Positions 1 to 10,230 of a DNA stretch of 64,000 nucleotides are shown here, piece by piece (within the stretch, counting starts at the first letter, position 1; every line of letters starts with the position of its first letter). The notes beneath the pieces are model-generated. The model was not told where the DNA came from. It did not search any database and saw nothing but the letters and a program-made list of their open reading frames with translations. The DNA is from Thalassobaculaceae bacterium (GTDB lineage Bacteria > Pseudomonadota > Alphaproteobacteria > Thalassobaculales > Thalassobaculaceae). The stretch is taken from assembly GCA_029212785.1 (NCBI GenBank), contig JARGOG010000002.1:100644-164643 (forward strand). Direction: 5' to 3'. Both the position numbers and the translations under genes were made by a program.

Positions 1-1262
1 GGGTTCTGCTCGCTGGTGGGATAGATCGTCTCCAGGGACTCGCCCGCCGCCGGCACCGCCGTGCCCAGGGTCATCAGGTCCCATTCATCCTTGGCCGATC
101 CGGCGTCCTTCACTGAGAACGGATAGGCCTCCTGGATCAACTGGTGATCCCAGGACCGGAAATACGCTTCCCGGCCCTTCAGGATGTCGAACTTGGCCCC
201 CTTCTCGAAATAGGTGATCAGGTCCTCGCTGTTCGTGGACTTGGTCTCCTCCATCGCCTGGGCCATCAGCTTGAGGGCGATGTATTCGATCCAGGCGTGG
301 TTCTCCGGCGGTTTGCCGTACCGCTTCTGGAACGCCGCGACGAAGGCCTTGGAGGCCGGGACGTCCAGGGTGTGGTACCAGACCGTCGGCCAGGTGCCGC
401 TCAGGTTGCCGGGACCGGCCGCCCAAGCGTCGGCGGTGTTCAGGTTGAACCCGACCATCGGGAAGGGCAGGCCGTATTCGGCATACTGCTTCACGAAGTT
501 GGTCACCTGGTTGCCCGCCAGATTCAGGCAGACCACGTCCGGTTGGGACTGGCGGATCTTCAGCAGGTACGGGCTGAAGTCGGTCACGTCCGTCGCCACC
601 AACTCGTCGCCGGCCAGGGTGGCGTCATTGGCGGCGAAGAATTCCTTGGCCGCGCGCAGCAGATCGTGCCCGAAGACATAGTCCGCCGTCATCGTGTGGA
701 AGGTCTTGCCCTTCACCATGCCGTCGCGCAGCAGCGACTTGCCGACCGCGTTGACCATCACCGTGTTCGGGATGTCGGTGCAGAACATGTAGCGGTTGCA
801 GTTCTTGCCGCGCAGCGTGTCGGACCGGGGACCGAGTGCCATGAACAGCTTCTGGTTTCGGGCGGCGACCTGGGAGATCGCGAGCGCCGAGGCCGAGCTG
901 ATCTCGCCCATCAGCACGTCCTTCTGGTCGCGCTCGATCATCCGCTGCGCCTTGGTGGCGGCGGTATTCGGGTTGACCGAATCCTCGGACGTCACGTCGA
1001 GCGGGCGACCCAGCACGCCGCCGGCGGCATTGATCTCCTCGGCCGCCATCTGGATCCCGAGCACCGCCCATTCGCCGAGGGTGCCCAGGAACCCTGTCAT
1101 CGGCGTGAGATGGCCGATGCGGATGGCGTCGGCCTGCGCCGTGACGATCGACGGAAAGCCGAGGCCGGCGCCGGCGATCGCGCCGCCGCCGATCTGCAGG
1201 GCCCGGCGTCGGGTGACCGGTGCCGACACCGACAGGGGATTCGTGTCACGCTGCTTCATCAT
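1..1262 (-). CDS. Branched-chain amino acid-type ABC transporter substrate-binding protein (partial, C-terminus runs off left edge)
   Basis: Reverse-strand reading from ATG at 1262: MMKQRDTNPLSVSAPVTRRRALQIGGGAIAGAGLGFPSIVTAQADAIRIGHLTPMTGFLGTLGEWAVLGIQMAAEEINAAGG...; Tat-like leader plus LivJ-type motifs. Confidence 0.88.
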   Translation of the reverse strand, partial: MMKQRDTNPLSVSAPVTRRRALQIGGGAIAGAGLGFPSIVTAQADAIRIGHLTPMTGFLGTLGEWAVLGIQMAAEEINAAGGVLGRPLDVTSEDSVNPNTAATKAQRMIERDQKDVLMGEISSASALAISQVAARNQKLFMALGPRSDTLRGKNCNRYMFCTDIPNTVMVNAVGKSLLRDGMVKGKTFHTMTADYVFGHDLLRAAKEFFAANDATLAGDELVATDVTDFSPYLLKIRQSQPDVVCLNLAGNQVTNFVKQYAEYGLPFPMVGFNLNTADAWAAGPGNLSGTWPTVWYHTLDVPASKAFVAAFQKRYGKPPENHAWIEYIALKLMAQAMEETKSTNSEDLITYFEKGAKFDILKGREAYFRSWDHQLIQEAYPFSVKDAGSAKDEWDLMTLGTAVPAAGESLETIYPTSEQN

Positions 1263-1491
1263 TCCCTCCCTGGTACTTTTTTATATTTGGTATGGTCGCA
1301 TATGAAATTCACATTGTCGGATAATGTCAACCGGATGCACGACTGCCGCCGCCTGGAATGGCGTTGCTTGGCCGAGACGATGAGGGACCGGGGTCGTAGC
1401 GGTACTCGGGGGTGAAACCAGACGTCCGACGTCAGCCGGATCGCGCCATGGCGAATCCGTCTTCAGAACGCGGCAGGATGCGGCGTGACGG

Positions 1492-2289
1492 TTACTGGGC
1501 CCGGCGACCCAGGGCGCTGCAGGCGCGGTCTGCGGCGGTCTGCAGCATCGGCAGCTTGCCCTGCAGGGTGGTCATGGACATGCGCCAGACCGGTCCGGAA
1601 ATGCCGATCGCGCCGATCACGTCGTCCTTGAAGTCGACGACCGGCACGGCGGCGCACCGCACCTCGGTGAACAGCTCCGCATCGTCATAGGCGAGGCCGG
1701 TCTCGCGGATCGTCGTGAGTTCCGCCGTCAGGCGTTCCGGGTCGGTGATGGTCGTCGGCGTGAACGCGGTGAGCTCGACCTCGGTGTAATAGCGCTCAAG
1801 CTGGTGTGGCTGCAGGTGGGCGAGCAGGATCTTGCCGACGGCCGTCGCATAGGCTGGGCGCACGGTCCCCGGATCCTCGCTGACCCGCAGCGGGCTGGTG
1901 CCCTCTTTGCGGGCCATGATGGCGGTATTGTTGCCGGCCCAGACGGCGAAATGGGATGTCTCTCCGCTGTCGCGGGCGAGATCGAGCAGGATCGGACTCA
2001 CGATGCTGGAAAGCTCGACATCGTTCAAAGCGGCCGCCGCCAGCAGGAACATCGGCCGGCCGATATGGTACTTCTTGCTCTTGTCGTCCTGGCGGACATA
2101 GCCGAGCTGCACCATGGTCTTCACCAGATGGAAGGCGGTGCTGTTGTTCAGTTCAACCGCTTTGCTGAGCTCGGAAAGCTGAACGCCGCCGGGCGTCTGG
2201 CCAATGCATTCGAGAATGGCGAAAGCGCGTGCCAGAGATTGAATACCCGGCTTCTCGATCTTGTTTGCCCCCAGCGCTTTGTCGCTCAC
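1492..2289 (-). CDS. IclR family transcriptional regulator
   Basis: N-terminal wHTH (SLARAFAILECIGQTPGGVQLSELSKAVELNNSTAFHLVKTMVQLGYVRQDD) and IclR effector domain (ASAVGKILLAHL-like segment). Confidence 0.93.
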   Translation of the reverse strand: MSDKALGANKIEKPGIQSLARAFAILECIGQTPGGVQLSELSKAVELNNSTAFHLVKTMVQLGYVRQDDKSKKYHIGRPMFLLAAAALNDVELSSIVSPILLDLARDSGETSHFAVWAGNNTAIMARKEGTSPLRVSEDPGTVRPAYATAVGKILLAHLQPHQLERYYTEVELTAFTPTTITDPERLTAELTTIRETGLAYDDAELFTEVRCAAVPVVDFKDDVIGAIGISGPVWRMSMTTLQGKLPMLQTAADRACSALGRRAQ

Positions 2290-2543
2290 GATCCGTACCC
2301 GGTTCTCGTTCTGAACATTGAAGCCTGCCCGTGGCCGCTTTCCCGCCGGGCCGACGATCGACTGTGCATGTGCACACAGGAAAATTCAATCGGCCTCCGG
2401 TTGCAGACAGGTCTCGGCCGATGGCTCGGCACAGATGCGATCTTATACAATTGATCAGAATTTGTATTTGGCAATGTTGAATTGTCGTGGCCGCCAATGC
2501 TCCAATCAGCGATGTGCGGGATCATCCGCGAAGGAGGCGCAGG

Positions 2544-4247
2544 GTGGCGATCGGTGAGGCCGACGTGAACCGGGACTATGACGTGATCGTGCTTGGCGCC
2601 GGGGCCGCCGGCATGACCGCCGCGGTCGTCGCCGCCCATGAGGGGTTGGACGTTCTGCTGCTCGACAAGACGGACAGGATCGGCGGCACCGCGGCCATCT
2701 CGGGCGGCATGGTCTGGGCGCCGGGCAGCGGGCCGGCGAAGCGCGCGGGGAAATCTGACTCCCTGGACGATGCCCGGACCTATCTTCAGGCCGTCATCGG
2801 CAACCACGGCAACGCGACCCTGCGCGAGACGTTTCTGACCCGCGCGGCGGAAGCGATCGACTATCTCGACCGCAACACCAGCGTCCGGCTCGTGCCGCTG
2901 TCGTTCTATCCGGACTACTATCCGGACCTGCCGGGCGCGTCGCGTGGCGGCCGGGTGCTGGAACCGCTGGCGTTCGACGCCCGCACGCTGGGCGCGGCCT
3001 TCCCGCTGCTGCGCGCGCCACTGCCGGAGTTCACCCTGTTCGGCGGCATGATGATCGCCCGGCCCGACATCCCCCATTTCCGTCGGGTCCTGCGGTCTCC
3101 CCGGTCGGCACTCCGGGTCGCGCGGCTGGTCGGGCGTTATCTGCGCCAGCGGCTGTCCCTGCATCGCGGGGCCGATCTCGTGCTCGGCAACGCGCTTGCC
3201 GGACGGCTGATGAAATCGCTGATCGACCTCGGCGTGTCCGTGCGGCTCGGCGCGGCCGCCGGCGGCCTGATGATCGAGGATGGGCGGGTCTGCGGGGCCG
3301 AGATCGCGGTCGGATCCGACACCCATGCGGTGCGCGCGCGGCGGGGTGTGGTGCTGGCGACCGGCGGATTCTCTCATGATGCGGCGTTGCGCGGGGCGCT
3401 GCTTCCGGCAAAGGCAGGCGGAAAATCGGCCGTGCCCTTGGGCAACAGCGGCGACGGCGTGACCCTCGGACGGACGGGCGGCGGTCATATCCCCGAAGGC
3501 AATGCGGGCGGTGCCTTCTGGGTCCCGGTTTCGACCTTCACCCGGCATACCGGCGAGCAGGCGATCTATCCGCACACGGTCACCGACCGGGGCAAGCCGG
3601 GCATGATGGCGGTGGCGCGCGATGGCCGGCGCTTCACCAACGAGTCGAATTCCTATCACGAGTTCGTCCAGGCCATGTTCCGCGCCGACGATACCCAGGG
3701 CACGATCCCGTGCCACCTGATCTGCGACGCCGACGCGCTGTGGCGCTATGGGCTCGGAGCGGTGAAGCCGATGACCCTGCGGCTGTCGCCATATCTGAAG
3801 TGCGGCTATCTCGTCTCGGCGCCGACACTGTCCGATCTCGCCGAGCGGCTCGGGATCGATACCGCGGGGCTCGTGGCGACGGTGGCCCGCTACAACGCCG
3901 ATTCGGAGACCGGGGTCGATACCGCGTTCGGGCGTGGCGGCAACGACTACCACCGATATGTGGGCGATCCGGAGAACCGGCCGAATCCCTGCATGCGGCC
4001 GCTGGTGAAACCGCCCTACTACGCCGTTGCCCTATATCCGGGCGATCTCGGCACGGCCTCGGGGCTTGAGGTCGATGGCAACGGCCGGGTGCTCGACGGC
4101 GCGGCGGTGCCGGTTCCGGGTCTCTACGCCTGCGGCAACGATATGAACTCGGTGATGGCGGGCGCCTATCCGGGCCCGGGAATCACCCTCGGCCCGGCAC
4201 TGGTCTTCGGCTATCTGGTGGGCCGTCACCTGTCCGGGCGCGGCTGA
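2544..4247 (+). CDS. FAD-dependent oxidoreductase (fumarate reductase / ketosteroid dehydrogenase flavoprotein-like)
   Basis: YDVIVLGAGAAGMTAAVVAAHEGLDVLLLDKTDRIGGTAAISGG Rossmann/FAD motif; GTG start at 2544 preceded by AAGGAGG. Confidence 0.9.
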   Translation: MAIGEADVNRDYDVIVLGAGAAGMTAAVVAAHEGLDVLLLDKTDRIGGTAAISGGMVWAPGSGPAKRAGKSDSLDDARTYLQAVIGNHGNATLRETFLTRAAEAIDYLDRNTSVRLVPLSFYPDYYPDLPGASRGGRVLEPLAFDARTLGAAFPLLRAPLPEFTLFGGMMIARPDIPHFRRVLRSPRSALRVARLVGRYLRQRLSLHRGADLVLGNALAGRLMKSLIDLGVSVRLGAAAGGLMIEDGRVCGAEIAVGSDTHAVRARRGVVLATGGFSHDAALRGALLPAKAGGKSAVPLGNSGDGVTLGRTGGGHIPEGNAGGAFWVPVSTFTRHTGEQAIYPHTVTDRGKPGMMAVARDGRRFTNESNSYHEFVQAMFRADDTQGTIPCHLICDADALWRYGLGAVKPMTLRLSPYLKCGYLVSAPTLSDLAERLGIDTAGLVATVARYNADSETGVDTAFGRGGNDYHRYVGDPENRPNPCMRPLVKPPYYAVALYPGDLGTASGLEVDGNGRVLDGAAVPVPGLYACGNDMNSVMAGAYPGPGITLGPALVFGYLVGRHLSGRG

Positions 4248-4275
4248 GGCACCGACCCGGACAGGTGGCGTCGAT

Positions 4276-5880
4276 TCAGGCCGGCACGGCGGCCCCGGCG
4301 CGGCGCGGTTCGGCGGCGCCCACCATGGCGCCGTTATCCGGATTGTAGGAGACCGCCTGCATGCCACCGACATTCATGGTTAGCGGCGTCGTCATCTCGA
4401 TCGCATGGCCGCGCTTCTTGAGTTCCGCAATGGTGGCTTCCGGAACGCGGCTCTCCAACTCGACCCGCGCGCCGTCCCACAGCCGCGCGCGCGGCGCCTC
4501 GATGGCGGACTGCAGGTCGAGACCGTAGTTCAGGTGGTGCACATAGGCCTGCGACTGTGTCTGCATGATGCCGTAGCTGCCGGGGGTGCCGAGTGCGAGG
4601 ACGCCGGTACCGTCGACCGTGCCGATGCTCGGCGCGACCACCGACGCCCAGGCCTTGCCGGGTTCGAGGAAGTTCGGCGAGTCCGGCTCCAGGTCGCCCC
4701 AGTTCAGGTAGTTGCTCATGCACACTCCGGTACCCGGGATCACCACGCCGGACCCGAAGATGCCGCCCAGCGTCTGGGTCACGCAGATCAGGTTGCCTTC
4801 CGCATCGGCGGCGGAGAAGGAGGTGGTGTGCTGCTTGGTCCAGTCGGTCTCCGTCATCGGACCGCTGCCCCACTGCTCGGTGCGGCCGATCACCGGTCGG
4901 CCGTCGCCGAGGCGGGTGCGCAGGCGGTCGAGCACATTGGCCTCGAACAACGCCTCGACCTCGGCGCGCGGACGCTTGTTGTAGTGCAGGCGCATTTCCG
5001 AGGCGATGCGGATGGCGCGGAACACGGTGTCCAGATGGTCCGGACCCAGATGGTCCATGGCACCGATGTCGGTTTCCGACAGCATCGCCAGGGTCAGCAG
5101 CATCTGGAAGGATTCCGCCGGCGGCGGAACGGTGTGGATCTTCATGCCGCGGTAGTCGACCTGCATCGGCTCCATGAACCGCGGCTGCACCCGCTCCAGA
5201 TCGGCCATCGAGATCACGCCGCCGATCGACTGCAGATGCTCGGTCATCGTCTTGCCGAGCGGGCCGCCGTACAGATAGCCGCGGCCCTCGGCGCCGATCG
5301 CGTCCAGGGTGTCGGCCAGCAGCGGCTGGCGCAGGACCTGACCGGCCGCCTTGGCGCCGAGCGGGTCGAGGTAGGTCTCGCGCCAGAGGTCCGGATAGTC
5401 GCGGTCGAGACAGAAATCCATCAGCCGCGCGTAGAAGGCCGAGGACGGCACGCCGACACGGGCCAGGCGCGAGGCCTCGGCAAACAGTTCGCCGAGCGGC
5501 TTGGTGCCGTAGGTCTCGTTGATCGTGCACCAGCCGGCGAGGTTGCCCGGCACGCCCGGGGCCTTCGGCCCGGCGGCGATCTCCGCCTTGGTGGTCGAGG
5601 CCGGATCGAAGTTCAGCGGCACCGGCGGGGTGAAGTCGAGCGAGCGGACCCGCTTCTCCTTGGCGATGTACATGGTGGCGAGGCCGTTGCCGGCGAGGCC
5701 GGACATGAAGGGCTCGCAGACATTGAGCGCGGCCGCGGTCGCGACGATGGCGTCGAAGGCGTTGCCGCCCGCCCGCAGGATCTGCGCGCCCGCCGCCGCC
5801 GCCGACGGATGCGCCGCCGCCACCATGCCGCTGACTCCGCGAACCGGAGAGCGCCCCGCTACATATGCAACCTCAGCCAT
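4276..5880 (-). CDS. Gamma-glutamyltransferase family protein
   Basis: MVAAAHPSAAAAGAQILRAGGNAFDAIVATAAALNVCEPFMSGLAGNG and TTSFSAADAEGNLICVTQTLGGIFGSGV (catalytic Thr region); no signal peptide. Confidence 0.93.
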   Translation of the reverse strand: MAEVAYVAGRSPVRGVSGMVAAAHPSAAAAGAQILRAGGNAFDAIVATAAALNVCEPFMSGLAGNGLATMYIAKEKRVRSLDFTPPVPLNFDPASTTKAEIAAGPKAPGVPGNLAGWCTINETYGTKPLGELFAEASRLARVGVPSSAFYARLMDFCLDRDYPDLWRETYLDPLGAKAAGQVLRQPLLADTLDAIGAEGRGYLYGGPLGKTMTEHLQSIGGVISMADLERVQPRFMEPMQVDYRGMKIHTVPPPAESFQMLLTLAMLSETDIGAMDHLGPDHLDTVFRAIRIASEMRLHYNKRPRAEVEALFEANVLDRLRTRLGDGRPVIGRTEQWGSGPMTETDWTKQHTTSFSAADAEGNLICVTQTLGGIFGSGVVIPGTGVCMSNYLNWGDLEPDSPNFLEPGKAWASVVAPSIGTVDGTGVLALGTPGSYGIMQTQSQAYVHHLNYGLDLQSAIEAPRARLWDGARVELESRVPEATIAELKKRGHAIEMTTPLTMNVGGMQAVSYNPDNGAMVGAAEPRRAGAAVPA

Positions 5881-5913
5881 GTCTTTCTTCCACCCTGTTC
5901 GTTGACTCGGTGT

Positions 5914-8109
5914 TTACGCCGTGAAGCGCCTCACCACGTTGTCGATGATCTTGGAGATGTTGTTGCGGTAGCCGTTGTGGGACAGGCTGCCGCAGAAGGT
6001 GATGGACCCGGTCGAGAACACCGCGCCGCCGTTCGGAGCTTCGAAATAAGTCATGTCCGCCCGAATCAGCGAGGCGTGGGTAACGCCGGTCGCCGTGTTG
6101 CGCTGGGAGAGTTGGTCTTCCAGCACGGCGATGAAGGATTCCTGGTGGCTCTCCGATGAGGCGACGACGATCGCGTGCTCAGGCGTCCCGAGGCGGACAT
6201 CCGCGCGGTCGAGCTCGAACCCGGCCGCACCGCCGCCGGACAGACCGAAATTGCCGAGGACCTCATCGTCAACGCCCTCGAAGATCCATGACGCCCGGGG
6301 ATTGTCGCTGCCGGGCTTGCGCTTGAAATAGGAGCTCTCGAACGCCCCCTGGCTGGAGAAGCCGACGCCGGCCAGCTTCTGTGGCGGGCGGTCGTTGCGC
6401 CGCCACAACCCGCCATAGGCGCCGTCCAACTGGTTGAAGTACTCGCCCGGCTCGGCTGCCCAGGCGCGGATGCCGCCCTCGGCCCGGCGGATCTCGATCA
6501 TGCCGGGGATGTCCGGATTGCGGGCGACGCGCCAGTAGAAGCCGTTGCCGCCCATGTACATGAAGTGGCCGCCGCCCTCGACGTAGTCCTGGAGACCGTC
6601 CAGCGTGCCTTTGGTGTGGTACTCCGGATGCGAACCGGTGATCACCAGCTTATAGGGCTTCAGGATATCGACGCCCTCGTCGTCCAGGTCCTCGTCGGTG
6701 ACGATGTCGAAATCGTGGCCCAACTCCTCGAGCCAATCGAGCAGATGGGTGTCGGCCGGGAAGTGGCGCAGGCCCGATCCCCGTGCATCGTTGAAGGTGA
6801 GGTAGCCCGGACGCATGGTGACCAGCGGGCGCAGTCGCGAGGACATGCACACGCCGCTGTTGTCCGGGTGGTAGTTGTAGGTCGAGTAAGCGTAGTCCGA
6901 TACGTCGTCGGCGTTGTTCGGATAGGCCCCCCAGTTCGTCATCCGCGTGCGGAACGCGTGGTCGACGTTGCCGCGGGCGTGGTTGCCGTAGACCTGGTAG
7001 GTGAAGGTCGAGGCGAGGAAACAGATATCGGCCTGCTTGGTCCCGGTCGCCGGGCGGACATAGAACGGGATGATGTCCTCGGCCTCGCCGCAGCGCAGGC
7101 GCGCACCGTACAGCCCGCTCTTGGCGTCGGCCGGGATATCGATGACGAAATCGGTCTCCCAGCCGCAATCGTACAGATCGTCCTCGTGGAAATGGATGGC
7201 GGCGTACTGCTGCGGCGCGTGCTGCCAGCTCATCTCTTCACCGGTCCAGGTCGATCCCTTCATCGCCCGGGTCGGCATGTTGATCAGGGTGCCGTGCAGG
7301 CCGTTCGGGCCGGTGTCGCGCACGCTCTGACCGGAGATCTCCTGGGCGAAATCCCAGGCCGCCACCAGCCCGTCGACCGGACCGCCGTCGAGCACGGCGG
7401 CGACCTCGTCACCCGACAGGACGCGGCCGGCGACGAAGGGCCATTCGATCTTGCCGTTGAAATGCCCGGTGACGACCCGGCCCGGCTCGGCGGCGATCAG
7501 CAGCGGCTTCTCACTGGTGAGCACCGGTGTGCCGGAAACCTGGCGCGTGGCGGTGCCGGTGTCGTCCGACATCACCTGCGGGGTCAGCGGGGTCTGCGAT
7601 ACCGACAGGGCGCCGGTGGTGCCGTCGACGCTGGCATGGATCCGGTACCAGCATCGGGCACGCGGCCGCTTGCCGAGGGACAGGGTCTCGACCTTGCCGC
7701 CACCGAGACCGATCCGCAGGCTCACGCCCTCGGGGCCAACATCGAGCGAGAACCCTTCGCCGGCGACCGCATCCAGGGTCGAAATCACGGTCTGCAAGCC
7801 CTTGGCCGGCAGGGTCGGCCACACGGTTGCGCCGATTGTCAGGGATCCGGCGATGGCGCCGGCCGGCGGATGGCTTTCGACCTTGGCATAGGAACCGAGA
7901 TACACCGGCTGCAGGCGGGACGGAAAAGACCCGGACGCCATCGGGACGTCGATCAGCTTCATGCCGGGGCCGGCCGGGTTCGGATCGCCGTGGCGGATGC
8001 GCACGACGTCCATGGCGTAGGGGTCCTCGAAGGTCGAAGACACCTTGAACTCGATGCGCCCCCCGGGTGTGGCGGACATACGGTCCGGATAGCCGGTCAG
8101 CGGAAGCAT
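5914..8109 (-). CDS. N,N-dimethylformamidase large (beta) subunit-like protein
   Basis: GYPDRMSATPGGRIEFKVSSTF...VVRIRHGDPNPAGPGMK start and HPEYHTKGTLDGLQDYVEGGGHFMYMGGNGFYWRV core typical of the DMFase large subunit; no small-subunit ORF seen next to it. Confidence 0.8.
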   Translation of the reverse strand: MLPLTGYPDRMSATPGGRIEFKVSSTFEDPYAMDVVRIRHGDPNPAGPGMKLIDVPMASGSFPSRLQPVYLGSYAKVESHPPAGAIAGSLTIGATVWPTLPAKGLQTVISTLDAVAGEGFSLDVGPEGVSLRIGLGGGKVETLSLGKRPRARCWYRIHASVDGTTGALSVSQTPLTPQVMSDDTGTATRQVSGTPVLTSEKPLLIAAEPGRVVTGHFNGKIEWPFVAGRVLSGDEVAAVLDGGPVDGLVAAWDFAQEISGQSVRDTGPNGLHGTLINMPTRAMKGSTWTGEEMSWQHAPQQYAAIHFHEDDLYDCGWETDFVIDIPADAKSGLYGARLRCGEAEDIIPFYVRPATGTKQADICFLASTFTYQVYGNHARGNVDHAFRTRMTNWGAYPNNADDVSDYAYSTYNYHPDNSGVCMSSRLRPLVTMRPGYLTFNDARGSGLRHFPADTHLLDWLEELGHDFDIVTDEDLDDEGVDILKPYKLVITGSHPEYHTKGTLDGLQDYVEGGGHFMYMGGNGFYWRVARNPDIPGMIEIRRAEGGIRAWAAEPGEYFNQLDGAYGGLWRRNDRPPQKLAGVGFSSQGAFESSYFKRKPGSDNPRASWIFEGVDDEVLGNFGLSGGGAAGFELDRADVRLGTPEHAIVVASSESHQESFIAVLEDQLSQRNTATGVTHASLIRADMTYFEAPNGGAVFSTGSITFCGSLSHNGYRNNISKIIDNVVRRFTA

Positions 8110-8231
8110 GGCAGTCCCTCATCGATATGGATCGGTCGACGCGGACGCGCCGGGAGGTCAGTTTCAGGTCTAATCGGGCGAATGCGAAGCCGGAGATTCC
8201 GCATCCGAACGGGCGGTGGGTCGGGGGCCGA

Positions 8232-9146
8232 TCAGGCGTCGGCGCCCCGGATCTTCGGATCGAGCGCGTCCCGCAGCCCGTCGCCGAGCAGGTTCAGGCC
8301 GAGCATGGCAAGGATGATCGCGATCCCGGGGAACACACTCATCCACCACATGCCGAGCAGGATGTAGTCCTTGCCCTCGAACAGGATCGTGCCCCAGGTC
8401 GGGGTCGGCGGGCGCACGCCGAGGCCGAGGAAGCTCAGGGACGTTTCGACGATGATGGCGTTGGCGACCAGCAGGGTCGCCTGCACGGTGATCGGCGCCA
8501 GGCAGTTGAGCAGCACGTGCTTGAACAGGCGGACATACATCGGCAGGCCGATGACGATGGCGGCCTGGACGTACTCCTCCTCCTTCTGGGTCAGCACCGC
8601 GCTGCGGGTGATGCGCGCGAGCTGCGGCGTCGACACCACGGCGATGACGACGATGACGTTGAAGATGCTGGGGCCGAGGACCGCCAGGATGCCGATCGCC
8701 AGGATCAGCGCGGGGAACGCCAGCAAGACGTCCATGCAGCGCATGATGATGTCGTCGACGAAGCCGCCGATATAGCCCGCCAGCGCGCCGCCGGCGACGC
8801 CGCAGATGGTCGCCACCGTGATGCTGATCACGCCGACCATCAGGGAGATCTGGGTCCCGTGAATGACCCGGCTCAGCAGGTCGCGACCGTACTGGTCGGT
8901 GCCGAGCCAGTGGGTGATGGACGGGCCCAGGAGGCGCATGCCGAGGTCCTGCGCGTTGGGATCGTATGGCGAGATGAAGTCGGCGGTCAGGGCGACCAGG
9001 ATCGCCAGAACGAAGACGATCAGCCCGGCGACGGCCAGCTTGTTGGAGGCAAAGGCGTCGACGAACAGCTGCAACTGCCCGCGTGGCGGCGGCGGCTCCT
9101 GGGTGTCGGCCGCGACGACCACGATTGCTGGATCCTGGGTAGTCAT
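8232..9146 (-). CDS. dppC: Peptide/nickel-type ABC transporter permease (DppC-like)
   Basis: LGTDQYGRDLLSRVIHGTQISLMVG; LSFLGLGVRPPTPTWGTIL. Confidence 0.93.
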   Translation of the reverse strand: MTTQDPAIVVVAADTQEPPPPRGQLQLFVDAFASNKLAVAGLIVFVLAILVALTADFISPYDPNAQDLGMRLLGPSITHWLGTDQYGRDLLSRVIHGTQISLMVGVISITVATICGVAGGALAGYIGGFVDDIIMRCMDVLLAFPALILAIGILAVLGPSIFNVIVVIAVVSTPQLARITRSAVLTQKEEEYVQAAIVIGLPMYVRLFKHVLLNCLAPITVQATLLVANAIIVETSLSFLGLGVRPPTPTWGTILFEGKDYILLGMWWMSVFPGIAIILAMLGLNLLGDGLRDALDPKIRGADA

Positions 9147-9207
9147 TGGTGTCCTCCCGCCATTCGGGTCACGGTTCCTGGTTCGGCTCCGGGGGCCCGG
9201 CCGCGGC

Positions 9208-10155
9208 TCAACTGTATTCGATCTTGGGATTGAGGAAGGCGTAGCTCAGGTCGACGAGGATGTTGATGCCGACATAGACCGTGGCGAAGAACAGGATCAG
9301 TCCCTGGATGATCGGGAAGTCGCGTTTCGCCATGGCGGTGATCAACTCCCGCCCGATCCCGGGCATGAAGAAGATGGTCTCGGTCAGCACTGCGCCGGCG
9401 AGCAGGGTGCCGGTCTGCAGGCCGATCACCGTGATGACCGGGATGAAGGCGTTCTTGATGGCGTGGCTGCGGATCACCGAAGGCTCGGCCAAGCCCTTGG
9501 CCCGGGCGGTCTCGATGTATTCCTTGCGCATCACTTCGAGCATCGAGGAGCGCACCATCCGCATGGAGATCGCGGCGAAGAAGGCGCCAAGCGACACCGC
9601 CGGCAAGATCAGGCTCAACACGCCCGGCACGAAGCCCTTGTTGAAGTGGAACCCGCCCGGCGGCAGCCAGCGCAGGTAGACGCCGAAGACGATGATGAAA
9701 ACGAGGCCGAGCCAGAAGTTCGGAATGCTGATGCCGAGCAGCGCGATCACGCGAGAGACATGGTCCATGATCGTGTTGCGCTTCAGCGCGGCGATGATGC
9801 CGACCGGCAGGGCAATGATCAGCGAGAAGACCAGGGCCGAGACCGTCAGGGTCAGGGTCACCGGCAGGCGCGAGAGGATGATCTCGGTCACCGGCTGGTT
9901 GGTGTGCAGGGAGCGGCCGAGGTCGCCCTGGAGGACATTGAAGAACCAGAGCACGAACTGCTGCCAGAGCGGATCGTTCAGATTCCACTGCTCGCGCAGC
10001 GCCTGGATGGCTTCAGGCGTCGCCGTGTCGCCGAGAACCGCCTGCGCCGGATCGCCAGGGATCAGATGGATCAGCGAGAAGATGACGATCGAGATCCCGA
10101 TATAGACCGGGATGGCGTGCAGCAGCCGCTTCGCCAGATACGCCCAGAAGTTCAT
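9208..10155 (-). CDS. dppB: Peptide-type ABC transporter permease (DppB-like)
   Basis: YLAKRLLHAIPVYIGISIVIFSLIHLIPGDPA; ETIFFMPGIGRELITAM. Confidence 0.93.
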   Translation of the reverse strand: MNFWAYLAKRLLHAIPVYIGISIVIFSLIHLIPGDPAQAVLGDTATPEAIQALREQWNLNDPLWQQFVLWFFNVLQGDLGRSLHTNQPVTEIILSRLPVTLTLTVSALVFSLIIALPVGIIAALKRNTIMDHVSRVIALLGISIPNFWLGLVFIIVFGVYLRWLPPGGFHFNKGFVPGVLSLILPAVSLGAFFAAISMRMVRSSMLEVMRKEYIETARAKGLAEPSVIRSHAIKNAFIPVITVIGLQTGTLLAGAVLTETIFFMPGIGRELITAMAKRDFPIIQGLILFFATVYVGINILVDLSYAFLNPKIEYS

Positions 10156-10178
10156 GAACTCAGCTCCGAGGGTGAGGA

Positions 10179-10206
10179 CGGATCCCGGCCCGTGGGCCGG
10201 GATCCG
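10179..10206. repeat. Perfect 13-bp-stem inverted repeat between SBP and dppB
   Basis: CGGATCCCGGCCC-GT-GGGCCGGGATCCG. Confidence 0.9.
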
Positions 10207-10230
10207 CTTATGCGTCCAGGATCTGCGGGA

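Noticed and set aside
2286-3953. 555-aa minus-strand ORF overlapping the FAD oxidoreductase
   Set aside because: Antisense to a gene with a clear FAD-binding motif; translation is compositionally typical of a shadow ORF.
5914-8109. Genuine N,N-dimethylformamidase for DMF degradation
   Set aside because: No small-subunit gene nearby and the context is a peptide-transport/GGT operon; only a homologue-level call is justified.
4405-8367. Long plus-strand ORFs (584 and 600 aa) antisense to GGT and the DMFase-like gene
   Set aside because: Shadow ORFs of codon-biased GC-rich genes; no RBS or domain support.
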